Source: Flavobacterium psychrophilum
GTDB taxonomy: Bacteria; Bacteroidota; Bacteroidia; Flavobacteriales; Flavobacteriaceae
Assembly: GCA_945897545.1 (NCBI GenBank)
Contig: CAMDGJ010000019.1
Coordinates: forward strand, 1-21,948
Reading direction: 5' to 3'
Length of the DNA: 21,948 nt
Shown: piece by piece, positions 1 through 7,568 of the stretch
Layout: each line of letters opens with the position of its first letter
Position numbering within the stretch: position 1 is the first letter of the stretch
Program-made: the position numbers and the translations under genes
The notes under the pieces: generated by a model
What the model was told of the DNA's origin: nothing
The model's input: only the letters and a program-made list of their open reading frames with translations
Database searches by the model: none

Positions 1-229
1 AAGCTGTCGCATTACTATTAAAAATCACTCGAAGAGACGTGTGGGTTTAAAAAATATAGGTAAAGATTCGTCTGTTCGAGTGATTTTTAAAGCCAGACCA
101 ATGTTGATGAATAAAAGCAAATTAATGCTTTAAAAATAGTATCGAGAACCTTATAAAGACAAAACTTCTCTATACAATTTTTAATAGTAAAGCTGTCGCA
201 TTACTATTAAAAATCACTCGAAGAGACGT
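1..229. repeat. Left-edge intergenic repeat cluster
   Basis: A 40-bp sequence at 1-40 recurs as a direct repeat at 190-229. A 22-bp inverted copy of its core, with one mismatch, lies at 69-90 (cgtctgttcgagtgattttt and on). The second copy is part of a perfect 14-bp stem: 177-190 pairs with 201-214 around the 10-nt loop agctgtcgca. A further word, tatcgagaac, at 140-149 resembles the CTCGA cores. I see no coding region here. The first copy begins at the window edge, so the element may extend to the left. Confidence 0.75.
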
Positions 230-254
230 AACAAACAACAAACTATAAACCTTA

Positions 255-875
255 ATGGCACAATTCATTAAAATATACGAAGACAAACCCAGCGAAGCGG
301 CAATTGCCAAAGTAGTTAAAGTTTTAAACGACGGTGGTTTAGTAATTTATCCAACGGATACCGTTTACGGTTTAGGTTGTGATATTACCAATACCAAAGC
401 CTTGGAACGGATTGCTAAAATAAAAGGAATAAAATTAGATAAAGCTAACTTCTCTTTTATTTGCTATGATTTGAGCAATCTTTCGGATTATGTCAAACAA
501 ATTGATACAGCCACTTTTAAGATTTTAAAAAGAGCTTTGCCAGGTCCTTACACTTTTATTTTACCAGGCAATAATAATTTACCAAAGGAATTCAAAAAGA
601 AAACCACGGTCGGAATTCGAATTCCAAATAATTCGATTGCCTTAGAAATTGTCCGTCAATTAGGCAATCCAATAGTTTCTACGTCCATACTCGATGACGA
701 TGAAGTGATAGAATACACCACGGATCCTGAACTTATTTTCGAGAAATGGCAAAATCTTGTAGATATGGTTATTGACGGCGGTTACGGGGATAATATAGGT
801 TCAACAATTATAGACTTATCAGGCGATGAACCAGTTGTCTTTAGAGAAGGCAAGGGGAGTTTGGATATTCTTTAA
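255..875 (+). CDS. Sua5/YciO/YrdC/YwlC family protein, YciO-like
   Basis: A 206-residue YrdC-fold protein. The N-terminal nucleotide-binding signature VIYPTDTVYGLGCDI (about residues 30-44) and the C-terminal VVFREGKGSL are typical of the superfamily whose TsaC/Sua5 members make threonylcarbamoyl-AMP for the t6A37 tRNA modification. Overall wording (ANFSFICYDLSNLSDY, LPGPYTFILPG, STSILDDDE) and the 206-aa length match E. coli YciO better than TsaC. The basic KRP-type motif of TsaC is replaced here by KGIKLDKANFSF. YciO proteins are weak or inactive in t6A synthesis, so the exact role is uncertain. The gene stands alone, downstream of the left-edge repeats, and ends before a shared terminator. 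Confidence 0.9.
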   Translation: MAQFIKIYEDKPSEAAIAKVVKVLNDGGLVIYPTDTVYGLGCDITNTKALERIAKIKGIKLDKANFSFICYDLSNLSDYVKQIDTATFKILKRALPGPYTFILPGNNNLPKEFKKKTTVGIRIPNNSIALEIVRQLGNPIVSTSILDDDEVIEYTTDPELIFEKWQNLVDMVIDGGYGDNIGSTIIDLSGDEPVVFREGKGSLDIL

Positions 876-883
876 GAAAGTGT

Positions 884-1018
884 TCAGTGTTCAGGCAGCT
901 AGTGTTCAGTGGTCGGAAAAATAGTATTCAGTAATAATCACAAAAAAACGTCTTGATTTCTCAAGACGTTTTTTAGTATTGTAACACACTGAACACTATA
1001 TACTGCCCACTGAATACT
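884..1018. repeat. CTGAACACT-word repeats flanking a terminator, inverted
   Basis: The spacer between the two convergent genes carries degenerate copies of the word AGTGTTCAGTG/AGTATTCAG at about 884-932. The same words reappear in inverted orientation (CACTGAACACT, CACTGAATACT) at about 985-1018. The terminator hairpin lies between the two sets. The same word family occurs again at 13143-13212. Confidence 0.6.
943..974. terminator. Bidirectional rho-independent terminator
   Basis: A perfect 14-bp stem: aaaaaacgtcttga (943-956), loop tttc, tcaagacgtttttt (961-974). The A tract on one side and T tract on the other give a U run on either strand. It lies between convergent genes ending at 875 (+) and 1021 (-), so it can serve both. 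Confidence 0.85.
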
Positions 1019-1020
1019 CT

Positions 1021-1854
1021 TTACTTTGCTTGTTTTTTCATTTCTTTTTCTACCATTTCATAGAATTGGTCAATTTTTGGCAACACAACAATACGAGTTC
1101 TTCTGTTTTTTGCTCTGTTCTCTGCGGTGTCATTTGCCACTAGTGGAGTGTAAGAACTTCTTCCTGCAGCAATCAATTGCGCTGGGTTAACGCCTAAATC
1201 ACCAGCTAAAACACGAATGATAGAAGTAGAACGTTTCACACTTAAATCCCAGTTGTCTAGTAAAACACCACTTCCGTTATAAGGAACGTTATCTGTATTA
1301 CCTTCAACCATACATTCGAAATCTGGTTTGTCATTTACTACTTTAGCCACTTTAGCCAATACTGATTTTGCTTTGTCAGTTACATCATAACTGCCGCTTT
1401 TGAAAAGTAATTTGTCAGCGATTTGAATAAAAACTACTCCTTTTTCTACATTGATTTCGATATCTGGATCAGAAATCCCAACTGAAGCTTTCAGACTTGT
1501 AACTACTGCAAGTGTAACACTATCTTTTTTAGTTAAGGCATCTTGCATTCTGCTGATTTTTAAATCTTTTTCTTTAATAGACTCCAAAGCTTTTTCAATA
1601 TTTTCAGCACCTTTTGCAGTTAATACTGTCATATCTTTTGAAGTGCTAATTAAATTTTGGTTTTGATCTTTTAGAACATTAGCAGTAGCATTCAATGCTG
1701 CTTTTTCTTCTAAACAAGAATTTAGTTTAACAGTACAAGTGTTCAATAAATCTTGAGTTTCTTTGTTTTTAGCTTCTAAAGCTGCATATTGTTTCTTAGA
1801 TACACAAGAAGTTAATAGCACAAATAAGGATAAGGCAATTGCTATTTTTTTCAT
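1021..1854 (-). CDS. OmpA-family outer-membrane lipoprotein
   Basis: A 277-residue protein. The N-terminus has a short hydrophobic signal and a lipobox ending in Cys17 (LLTSC), so it is probably a lipid-anchored envelope protein. Residues about 20-120 are rich in K, E, Q, L and N with heptad character, likely a coiled coil. From about 130 onward comes an OmpA-like peptidoglycan-binding domain: LLFKSGSYDVTDKAKSVL, then EGNTDNVPY, then NWDLSVKRSTSIIRVL and NRRTRIVV. This resembles the MotB/YiaD type of OmpA domain and should tether the outer membrane to the cell wall. A TAnnTTTG promoter box lies about 36 nt upstream of the ATG. Confidence 0.92.
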   Translation of the reverse strand: MKKIAIALSLFVLLTSCVSKKQYAALEAKNKETQDLLNTCTVKLNSCLEEKAALNATANVLKDQNQNLISTSKDMTVLTAKGAENIEKALESIKEKDLKISRMQDALTKKDSVTLAVVTSLKASVGISDPDIEINVEKGVVFIQIADKLLFKSGSYDVTDKAKSVLAKVAKVVNDKPDFECMVEGNTDNVPYNGSGVLLDNWDLSVKRSTSIIRVLAGDLGVNPAQLIAAGRSSYTPLVANDTAENRAKNRRTRIVVLPKIDQFYEMVEKEMKKQAK

Positions 1855-1889
1855 AAATTTTAAAATTTTAGTTAATTTAAATTGTTATG

Positions 1890-1897
1890 CAAACTTA
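1890..1897 (-). promoter_or_regulatory. Putative Bacteroidota -7 box for the OmpA gene
   Basis: On the minus strand the sequence reads TAAGTTTG, a perfect match to the Bacteroidota -7 consensus TAnnTTTG, 35 nt before the start codon. It lies between the glycosyltransferase stop and the OmpA gene, as expected for a separate transcript. No clear TTG -33 element is visible, so the call rests on the box alone. Confidence 0.45.
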
Positions 1898-1908
1898 CAG
1901 TTTTTTAT

Positions 1909-2910
1909 TTATTTTGTATCTAAAATATTGCTAAATACTTTTACTTTACTGATAAAATAGAGATAAACGATACTTTTTGTGAAGTAGTATTTTTTAGATT
2001 GAAAATCTTCTCTTTTATTGTAATTTTTACGAAAAAGCCAATAAAATGCAAAATGAGCTTTTAAAATAGCTAAAACGTGTTCGAAATTTCCTTGCATAAA
2101 AAATTTAATTCCAGCAATTCCGTCTAAAATTAAGCGAATTAAAAGTATAGGAATCAATTGGTTTTTGGGTAGGTTTTTCACCATCATCAAAAGAGAATTC
2201 CTAAAATTTAAAAAAGTTTTCTTTGGATTTCCCTGCTGTAACGTCGCTCCGCCCACATGGTAAACTTTAGATTTTGAATTGTATGTAATACTATGGCCTT
2301 TATTGAACGCACGCCAACACAAATCAATTTCTTCCTGATGTGCAAAAAAATCAGCATCGAAACCTTTTAGTTCCTTGTAAACCGTACTTCGTATAAAAAA
2401 ACAAGCTCCCGAAGCCCAAAAAATTTCGCAATCGTCGTCGTATTGTCTGTTGTCCTTTTCCAAAGTTTCAAAAATGCGTCCGCGGCAAAACATATAACCG
2501 TATTTATCCATAAATCCGCCAGCCGCGCCTGCATATTCAAAATAATCTTTACGTTTAAAATCTAAAATTTTAGGTTGGATAATAGCTGTTTTAGGTTCGT
2601 TTTCAAAAGTTTCAATTATAGGATTCAACCAATTCTCAGTCACTTCAATATCCGAATTCACTAAGGCATAAATATCAGCATCAACACTTTTCAACGCTTC
2701 ATTATAACCTTGGGCAAAGCCAAAATTACTTTCGTTTTTAATAATTTTTATTGTTGGAAAGTTTGCTTTCACAAACGCGACAGAATCATCAGTCGATGCA
2801 TTATCAGCAACATAAATGTCTGCTTCTGGAGAATATTTTACAATGGAAGGCATAAATTGTTCTAATAATTTTGTTCCATTCCAGTTGAGGATTACGGCCG
2901 CTATTTTCAT
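1909..2910 (-). CDS. Glycosyltransferase family 2, rhamnosyl/dTDP-sugar type
   Basis: A 333-residue GT-A fold enzyme. The N-terminus has VILNWNG (6-12), DNASTDDS (36-43), NFGFAQGYN (62-70) and the metal-binding NSD at 85-87. The acceptor-side motif HQEEIDLCWRAF supplies the ED catalytic acidic pair. The last third has hydrophobic and aromatic stretches and probably sits on the inner face of the cytoplasmic membrane. Family members transfer nucleotide-activated sugars to cell-surface polysaccharide or lipid acceptors; donor and acceptor cannot be told from sequence. The ATG follows the TAA of the upstream nuclease-fold gene with no spacing, so the two are probably cotranscribed and translationally coupled. 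Confidence 0.9.
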   Translation of the reverse strand: MKIAAVILNWNGTKLLEQFMPSIVKYSPEADIYVADNASTDDSVAFVKANFPTIKIIKNESNFGFAQGYNEALKSVDADIYALVNSDIEVTENWLNPIIETFENEPKTAIIQPKILDFKRKDYFEYAGAAGGFMDKYGYMFCRGRIFETLEKDNRQYDDDCEIFWASGACFFIRSTVYKELKGFDADFFAHQEEIDLCWRAFNKGHSITYNSKSKVYHVGGATLQQGNPKKTFLNFRNSLLMMVKNLPKNQLIPILLIRLILDGIAGIKFFMQGNFEHVLAILKAHFAFYWLFRKNYNKREDFQSKKYYFTKSIVYLYFISKVKVFSNILDTK

Positions 2911-3372
2911 TTATATCTTTATATTTTTCAATTCGTAAACTGGAAGTTCTTGAAGAAACTCATATTTTTCATTCTCAAAATCCATTTGGCAAAAGTAATG
3001 GTTATGACCATTGGTAACCATTAAATATTGGGCGTTCAAAGTCATATTGTATCGGGCAATTTGGTCAAAAGTAGCTTGGGCAGTTTTAATTTCAGGTGCT
3101 TTACATTCCACCAAAACAAAGATCGAACCATCAGGATTGAAAACAACAACATCGTATCTTTTTCGTAACCCATTGACGTTGAGTAATTTTTCGACATTTA
3201 TCAATGATTTTGGATATTTTTTTTCTTCTAATAAAAATCGAATTACGTGTTGGCGAACCCATTCCTCGGGCGTGAGAATGATAAATTTTTTCCTGATTTC
3301 ATCAAAAATAGACACTTTATTTTCGCTATTTTTGAAACGGAAAGAATAGGACGGAAAATTGAGTTGTTGCAT
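2911..3372 (-). CDS. Solo HsdR N-terminal-like PD-(D/E)XK nuclease-fold protein
   Basis: A 153-residue protein matching the stand-alone type I restriction HsdR N-terminal domain family common in Bacteroidota. The expected acidic helix TPEEWVRQHVIRFLL (34-48) is followed by RYDVVVF with Asp74 and by VECKAP with Glu89 and Lys91, which completes a PD-(D/E)XK core. QIARYNMTLNAQYLMVTNG follows, the usual family tail. No motor, methylase or specificity gene is nearby, so this is not a restriction system. It may act on nucleic acid, but the function is unknown. It is divergent from holA with a 48-bp spacer, and its stop abuts the start of the glycosyltransferase. Confidence 0.88.
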   Translation of the reverse strand: MQQLNFPSYSFRFKNSENKVSIFDEIRKKFIILTPEEWVRQHVIRFLLEEKKYPKSLINVEKLLNVNGLRKRYDVVVFNPDGSIFVLVECKAPEIKTAQATFDQIARYNMTLNAQYLMVTNGHNHYFCQMDFENEKYEFLQELPVYELKNIKI

Positions 3373-3376
3373 AAAG

Positions 3377-3384
3377 CAAAAGTA
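3377..3384 (-). promoter_or_regulatory. Putative -7 box, leaderless start of the HsdR-N gene
   Basis: The minus strand reads TACTTTTG, matching TAnnTTTG, ending 4 nt before the ATG. If used, transcription would start at or next to the start codon, giving a leaderless or near-leaderless mRNA. No good -33 TTG is seen at normal spacing. Confidence 0.3.
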
Positions 3385-3420
3385 AGACTTTTAGAGAATA
3401 GATAAAAGAGAATAGGCAAA

Positions 3421-4425
3421 ATGGACGAAGTTGTAAAAATAGTCAATGACATCAAAGCGGGAAACATTAAGCCTATCTATTTTTTGATGGGGGAAGAGCC
3501 ATATTATATCGATAAATTATCCGACTATATTGAGAAAAATGTGTTGTCTGAAGACGAAAAAGCGTTCAATCAAACCATTTTGTATGGTCGCGATGTTTCT
3601 ATCGAAGATATTGTTTCGACAGCTAAACGGTATCCAATGATGGCAGAACGTCAAGTGGTTATTGTGAAAGAAGCTCAAGATTTGACAAAAACTATTGATA
3701 AGCTCGAGAATTATTTCGAAAACCCAATGCCATCAACGGTTTTGGTTTTTTGCTATAAGTACAAAACTTTGGATAAACGTAAAAAATTACCAAAGTTAGT
3801 TGCGAAATCAGGAGTGCTTTTCGAAAGTAAAAAATTATACGAAAATCAGATAGGCGACTGGATTAAGCGTGTTTTATCAGGGAAAAGTTATTCCATTGAA
3901 CCCAAAGCCAATGCAATGTTGGTTGAATTTCTGGGAACAGATTTAAGTAAAATCAACAACGAATTAGAGAAACTGCAAATCATTTTGCCGAAAGGTAGCA
4001 CCATTACACCCAAACATATTGAGGAAAATATTGGGTTTAGCAAAGATTTTAATGTTTTCGAATTGAGAAAAGCTATTGGAGACAGAAACCAATTGAAAGC
4101 CTACACCATTGCTGATAATTTTGCACAAAACCCAAAAGATAATCCGATGGTTGTAACTACGAGTTTGGTTTTTAGTTTCTTTGTTCAATTGTTGAAATAC
4201 CACGGACTGAAAGACAAAAATCCAAAAAATGTTGCAGCTGTCTTAGGTGTAAATCCCTTTTTCTTGAAGGATTATGACATAGCACTCAAAAATTACCCAA
4301 TGCGGAAAGTGAGCCAAATCGTTTCTTTCTTGCGTGAAATTGATGTAAAAAGTAAAGGTGTTGGTGCCAATGCGCTACCACAATCCGATTTGTTGAGAGA
4401 AATGTTGTTTAAAATATTTAATTAG
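3421..4425 (+). CDS. holA: DNA polymerase III subunit delta
   Basis: A 334-residue clamp-loader delta subunit. The N-terminal IKPIYFLMGEEPYYID, then RYPMMAERQVVIVKEAQDL, is the usual degenerate AAA+ opening of HolA, without a functional Walker A. The middle has LSKINNELEKLQI and the family-typical FNVFELRKAIGDRNQLKAY. The C-terminal collar helices (LLREMLFKIF) end the protein at the normal family length. Delta opens the beta sliding clamp during loading at replication forks and is expected to be essential. The gene starts 48 bp from the divergent HsdR-N gene and is followed 49 bp later by a small membrane protein. Confidence 0.95.
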   Translation: MDEVVKIVNDIKAGNIKPIYFLMGEEPYYIDKLSDYIEKNVLSEDEKAFNQTILYGRDVSIEDIVSTAKRYPMMAERQVVIVKEAQDLTKTIDKLENYFENPMPSTVLVFCYKYKTLDKRKKLPKLVAKSGVLFESKKLYENQIGDWIKRVLSGKSYSIEPKANAMLVEFLGTDLSKINNELEKLQIILPKGSTITPKHIEENIGFSKDFNVFELRKAIGDRNQLKAYTIADNFAQNPKDNPMVVTTSLVFSFFVQLLKYHGLKDKNPKNVAAVLGVNPFFLKDYDIALKNYPMRKVSQIVSFLREIDVKSKGVGANALPQSDLLREMLFKIFN

Positions 4426-4474
4426 CCGCAAAAAATCACGATATTTACGCTTCTAAAAAAAATAAATTACTATT

Positions 4475-4657
4475 ATGGGGATGAATAAGAATACTATTTT
4501 AGGATGGGCAACATTATTAATGATACTAATGGGATTGTTGCTTATAGGTTTAGGCGCATTTAAATACGATGATGTAGCAGGCTGGGGATTTGCGGTGGTT
4601 GGCGTAGGATTTTTAGCAAATGCTTGGGTATTTAGTTCGCTTAAAGGGCGTTTGTAG
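4475..4657 (+). CDS. CAL67264-type small membrane protein
   Basis: A 60-residue protein with two hydrophobic helices (about residues 7-27 and 36-54) and a short KGRL tail. It matches a small, conserved Flavobacteriia membrane protein family of unknown function (TILGWATLLMILMGLLLIGL, then AGWGFAVVGVGF). A second ATG at 4481 would give MNKNTILG, the usual N-terminus in the family, and may be the real start. It lies between holA and the four-helix-bundle pseudogene, on the same strand, and the four-helix-bundle flanking repeat starts right at its stop codon. Confidence 0.8.
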   Translation: MGMNKNTILGWATLLMILMGLLLIGLGAFKYDDVAGWGFAVVGVGFLANAWVFSSLKGRL

Positions 4658-4684
4658 TTTGTTGTTTATAGTTTATTGTTATGG
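4658..4684. repeat. Left inverted repeat of the four-helix-bundle cassette
   Basis: The words TTTGTTGTTT and TAGTTTAT here recur in inverted orientation at 5071-5098, matching at 21 of the first 23 positions. The repeat starts right after the stop codon of the small membrane protein gene and runs into the ATG of the four-helix-bundle gene. A related word set lies at 230-250 upstream of the YciO-like gene. Confidence 0.6.
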
Positions 4685-5069
4685 CGAAAATAAATAAATT
4701 CGAAGATTTAGAAATTTGGCAAAAGTCTAGAGAATTATGTCAATTTGTCGAATTATTGATTCAAACAACACAGCTAAAAACAAATTACTCACTAAAAGAC
4801 CAAATAGACAGGAGTTCAGGTTCTATAATTGATAACATTGCCGAAGAGTTTGAAAGAAATGGTAATAGGGAATTTATACAATTTTTGAGTATTGCCAAAG
4901 GTTCAGCTGGGGAAGTAAAATCTCAATCTTACAGAGCTTTTGATAAAAACTAATTTCAGAAGAACAACATTTGAAATTAAATGAAATGACCGAAATAGAA
5001 AAAAATAAAATAGGAGCGATGATAAATTATTTAAGAAATTGTGAAATCAAAGGACTTAAATTTAAGTAA
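4681..5069 (+). pseudogene. Four-helix-bundle protein (23S rRNA IVS type), frameshifted
   Basis: The first 90 codons encode the opening of a TIGR02436-type four-helix-bundle protein (FEDLEIWQKSRELC, DQIDRSSGSIIDNIAEEFER, NGNREFIQFLSIAKGSAGEV). The frame ends at a TAA at 4951. In the -1 frame from 4953, 38 more codons continue the family's C-terminal helix (ISEEQHLKLNEM, then MINYLRNCEIKGLKFK) to a TAA at 5067. Adding one A to the A5 tract at 4945-4949 restores one frame of about 129 residues. Also odd: NIAEEFER where the family normally has NIAEGFER. The homologues are known from intervening sequences of 23S rRNA and as stand-alone genes, with unknown function. It is either a recent loss or a sequencing error in a homopolymer. 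Confidence 0.85.
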
Positions 5070-5070
5070 T

Positions 5071-5098
5071 CCAACAACCATAAACTAAAAACAACAAA
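5071..5098. repeat. Right inverted repeat of the four-helix-bundle cassette
   Basis: This is the inverted partner of 4658-4684 and starts 1 nt after the restored stop codon of the four-helix-bundle gene. The same word family continues to about 5108 (acaataaacaaaaat) and ends just before the ettA start codon. Confidence 0.6.
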
Positions 5099-5112
5099 CA
5101 ATAAACAAAAAT

Positions 5113-6807
5113 ATGGCCGACGATAAAAAAGTAATTTTCTCAATGCAAAAATTGAGTAAAACCTATCCAGGAGCAGACAAACCGGTTCTTAAAAATATTT
5201 ATTTGAGTTTCTTTTACGGAGCGAAAATTGGTATTTTGGGACTTAACGGTTCTGGAAAATCTTCACTTTTAAGGATTATTTCGGGAGTTGATAAAAATTA
5301 TCAAGGAGATGTGGTTTTTCAACCGGGTTATACGGTGGGATATTTAGAACAAGATCCGCAATTGGATGATACAAAAACAGTTATTGAAATTGTTCGTGAA
5401 GGCGTAGCCGAGACAATGGCAGTACTTGAAGAATATAACAATATAAACGATTTATTTGGTCTTCCAGAAAATTACGAAGATGCCGATAAAATGGACAAGT
5501 TAATGGATCGACAAGCGGCGCTGCAAGATAAAATCGATGCTCTGGGAGCTTGGGAAATTGATACCAAACTCGAAATTGCAATGGATGCATTGCGAACACC
5601 AGAAGGCGACACGCCAATCAAAAATTTATCCGGAGGAGAGCGACGTCGTGTAGCTTTATGCCGATTATTGTTGCAACAACCTGATGTTTTATTATTAGAT
5701 GAGCCTACGAATCACTTGGATGCAGAAAGTGTGCTTTGGTTAGAACAACATTTGGCACAATATGCCGGAACTGTAATTGCGGTAACGCATGACAGGTATT
5801 TCTTAGATAATGTTGCTGGTTGGATTTTAGAGTTGGATAGAGGAGAAGGGATTCCGTGGAAAGGGAATTATTCATCTTGGTTAGACCAAAAATCAAGCCG
5901 AATGGCTCAGGAAGAAAAGGTTGCTTCTAAACGTAGAAAAACTTTAGAACGCGAGTTAGACTGGGTTCGTCAAGGAGCCAAAGGGCGACAAACCAAACAA
6001 AAAGCGCGTTTGCAGAACTACGATAAACTCTTAAATGAAGACCAAAAACAATTGGATGAAAACTTGGAAATCTATATTCCAAATGGTCCAAGATTAGGGA
6101 CCAATGTAATTGAAGCTAAAAATGTTGCCAAAGCTTTTGGAGAAAAATTACTATATGATAATTTAAATTTTACTTTGCCACAGGCAGGAATTGTTGGGAT
6201 TATTGGTCCAAATGGGGCTGGTAAATCGACTATTTTCAAAATGATTATGGGAGAGCAAAAAACGGATAGTGGAGAATTTTCAGTTGGTGATACTGTGAAA
6301 ATCGCTTATGTAGATCAAGCGCATTCGAATATTGATCCTAATAAATCTATTTGGGAAAATTTTGCTGATGGTCAGGAATTAATTATGATGGGTGGACGAC
6401 AAGTGAATTCTCGAGCTTATTTAAGTAGATTTAACTTTGGAGGAGGTGAACAAAACAAAAAAGTTTCTATGCTTTCTGGTGGTGAACGAAACCGTTTGCA
6501 TCTTGCAATGACTTTAAAAGAAGAAGGAAACGTACTTTTATTAGATGAGCCTACAAATGATTTGGACATCAACACACTTCGAGCATTGGAAGAAGGATTA
6601 GAAAATTTTGCAGGTTGCGCTGTTGTGATTTCACACGATAGATGGTTTTTGGACAGAATTTGTACACACATTTTGGCTTTCGAAGGTGATTCTGAAGTGT
6701 ATTATTTTGAAGGCGGATTTTCTGAATATGAAGAAAATAAAAAGAAACGTTTAGGTGGAGATTTAACTCCAAAACGATTGAAATACAGAAAATTGATCAG
6801 AGGTTAG
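5113..6807 (+). CDS. ettA: Energy-dependent translational throttle ABC-F protein EttA
   Basis: A 564-residue soluble ABC-F ATPase with two nucleotide-binding domains and no membrane segments. The first has Walker A GLNGSGKS (43-50), signature LSGGE (172-176) and LLLDEPTNHLD. The second has GPNGAGKS (365-372), LSGGE (454-458) and LLLDEPTNDLD. Between them lies the charged P-site tRNA-interaction motif (about 250-320, RRKTLERELDWVRQGAKGRQTKQKARL), and the first domain carries the EttA-type arm insertion. Length is close to E. coli EttA (555 aa), and the FSMQKLSKTYP opening is family-typical. EttA binds the ribosomal E site and gates the first elongation step according to ATP/ADP level. It ends 300 bp before a terminator, with a palindrome array between. 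Confidence 0.95.
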   Translation: MADDKKVIFSMQKLSKTYPGADKPVLKNIYLSFFYGAKIGILGLNGSGKSSLLRIISGVDKNYQGDVVFQPGYTVGYLEQDPQLDDTKTVIEIVREGVAETMAVLEEYNNINDLFGLPENYEDADKMDKLMDRQAALQDKIDALGAWEIDTKLEIAMDALRTPEGDTPIKNLSGGERRRVALCRLLLQQPDVLLLDEPTNHLDAESVLWLEQHLAQYAGTVIAVTHDRYFLDNVAGWILELDRGEGIPWKGNYSSWLDQKSSRMAQEEKVASKRRKTLERELDWVRQGAKGRQTKQKARLQNYDKLLNEDQKQLDENLEIYIPNGPRLGTNVIEAKNVAKAFGEKLLYDNLNFTLPQAGIVGIIGPNGAGKSTIFKMIMGEQKTDSGEFSVGDTVKIAYVDQAHSNIDPNKSIWENFADGQELIMMGGRQVNSRAYLSRFNFGGGEQNKKVSMLSGGERNRLHLAMTLKEEGNVLLLDEPTNDLDINTLRALEEGLENFAGCAVVISHDRWFLDRICTHILAFEGDSEVYYFEGGFSEYEENKKKRLGGDLTPKRLKYRKLIRG

Positions 6808-6897
6808 GAATTTTAAAGTCTTAAATTTTTGATTAAATACTTCACAGTTAACGTGTCAAATCTTCTGAAATTAGCAAAAATTTATTTCTTCTGTTTT

Positions 6898-7080
6898 TTT
6901 ATCCCGTAGGGATTTAATATTGGTAGAAATTTGATATCGGCAATGTTTATTTGTCCCGTAGGGACTATATATTTTACGTAAAACCTATAAAAATTGTTTT
7001 TCAATATATAGTCCCTACGGGACAACAATAACTTTGGGTATTTTTTTTCTACCAACATTTAGTCCCTACGGGACAAGAAA
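6898..7080. repeat. Nested array of four GTCCC/GGGAC palindromic repeats
   Basis: Four 13-bp palindromes lie at 6901-6913 (ATCCCGTAGGGAT), 6953-6965, 7011-7023 and 7062-7074 (all GTCCC-GTA/TAC-GGGAC). Units 1 and 2 point one way, units 3 and 4 the other. Unit 1 shares its downstream tail ATTGGTAGAAA with the inverted unit 4 (tctaccaaca). Unit 2 shares CTATATATT with the inverted unit 3. The whole can therefore fold as a nested hairpin: 1 with 4, and 2 with 3. The array fills the gap between convergent ettA and the DCC gene. It looks like a REP-type element; no transposase is in the window. Confidence 0.85.
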
Positions 7081-7112
7081 AACGAAGTAAAAATTAAACC
7101 GTTTTAAATTAC

Positions 7113-7147
7113 AAACTCGACAGGTTTTAATAAGCTGTCGGGTTTTT
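7113..7147 (+). terminator. Rho-independent terminator after ettA
   Basis: An 11-bp stem with one G-U pair (aaactcgacag, 7113-7123, with ctgtcgggttt, 7135-7145), an 11-nt loop, and a T run to 7147. The plus-strand T tract is the better one, so it mainly serves ettA. It may also stop the minus-strand DCC gene, which ends at 7149. Confidence 0.7.
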
Positions 7148-7148
7148 G

Positions 7149-7562
7149 TTACAAAAATTTTGATTTTAATTCCTGTGTTGGAATCCAGCAAGTTTCTTTT
7201 TTTCCGTACCATTTGTATCGGTTTTTTGCAATATAATCATAGAGTTGGTTTCTAGTTCTGGCTGGAATAATTCTGAATACAGTTCCCAGATGCCAAAATC
7301 CACCCAAACTTTTGGCAATTTCTATCGCTGCCGATGATTTATAGTAATAAGCAATGCCGGGTTCATATAGAATAACACTGTCAATATTGATTGGGTTAAT
7401 CCCAATATGTTTTAGAATCTCTTGACCCAGTTCCGACTGTAAAGCCACAAACCGAAACACATCGTTTTTATCGTGTTCAATCACAAATTGCACAACTGCA
7501 TCGCATAAATTACAAACGCCGTCAAAGAGTATTATTTTTTTTTTGGGAGGTAGGTTTAGCAT
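7149..7562 (-). CDS. Thiol-disulfide oxidoreductase, DCC family (DUF393)
   Basis: A 137-residue protein with the family signature ILFDGVCNLCD, so the CxxC pair is Cys17/Cys20, followed by FRFVALQSELGQEIL and the C-terminal IAKNRYKWYGKK. DCC proteins are thioredoxin-like redox proteins of unclear substrate. I chose the ATG at 7562 (MLNLPPKKK). An in-frame ATG at 7607 exists, but the 15 codons it would add read through the repeat copy at 7569-7595, giving the common spurious peptide FVPRND, so that start is unlikely. It is the last gene of the minus-strand block after mutS2 and the GIY-YIG pseudogene. Confidence 0.88.
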   Translation of the reverse strand: MLNLPPKKKIILFDGVCNLCDAVVQFVIEHDKNDVFRFVALQSELGQEILKHIGINPINIDSVILYEPGIAYYYKSSAAIEIAKSLGGFWHLGTVFRIIPARTRNQLYDYIAKNRYKWYGKKETCWIPTQELKSKFL

Positions 7563-7568
7563 AATTTT

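Noticed and set aside
2911..3372. Type I restriction-modification system
   Set aside because: Only the HsdR N-terminal domain exists. There is no helicase, HsdM or HsdS gene in the window.
4945..4953. Programmed -1 ribosomal frameshift in the four-helix-bundle gene
   Set aside because: The site is TAAAAAC, which lacks the X-XXY-YYZ form. No downstream stem or Shine-Dalgarno-like stimulator is seen, and a homopolymer deletion is simpler.
6898..7080. CRISPR array
   Set aside because: Repeats are short palindromes in mixed orientation with unequal spacing, and no cas genes are present.
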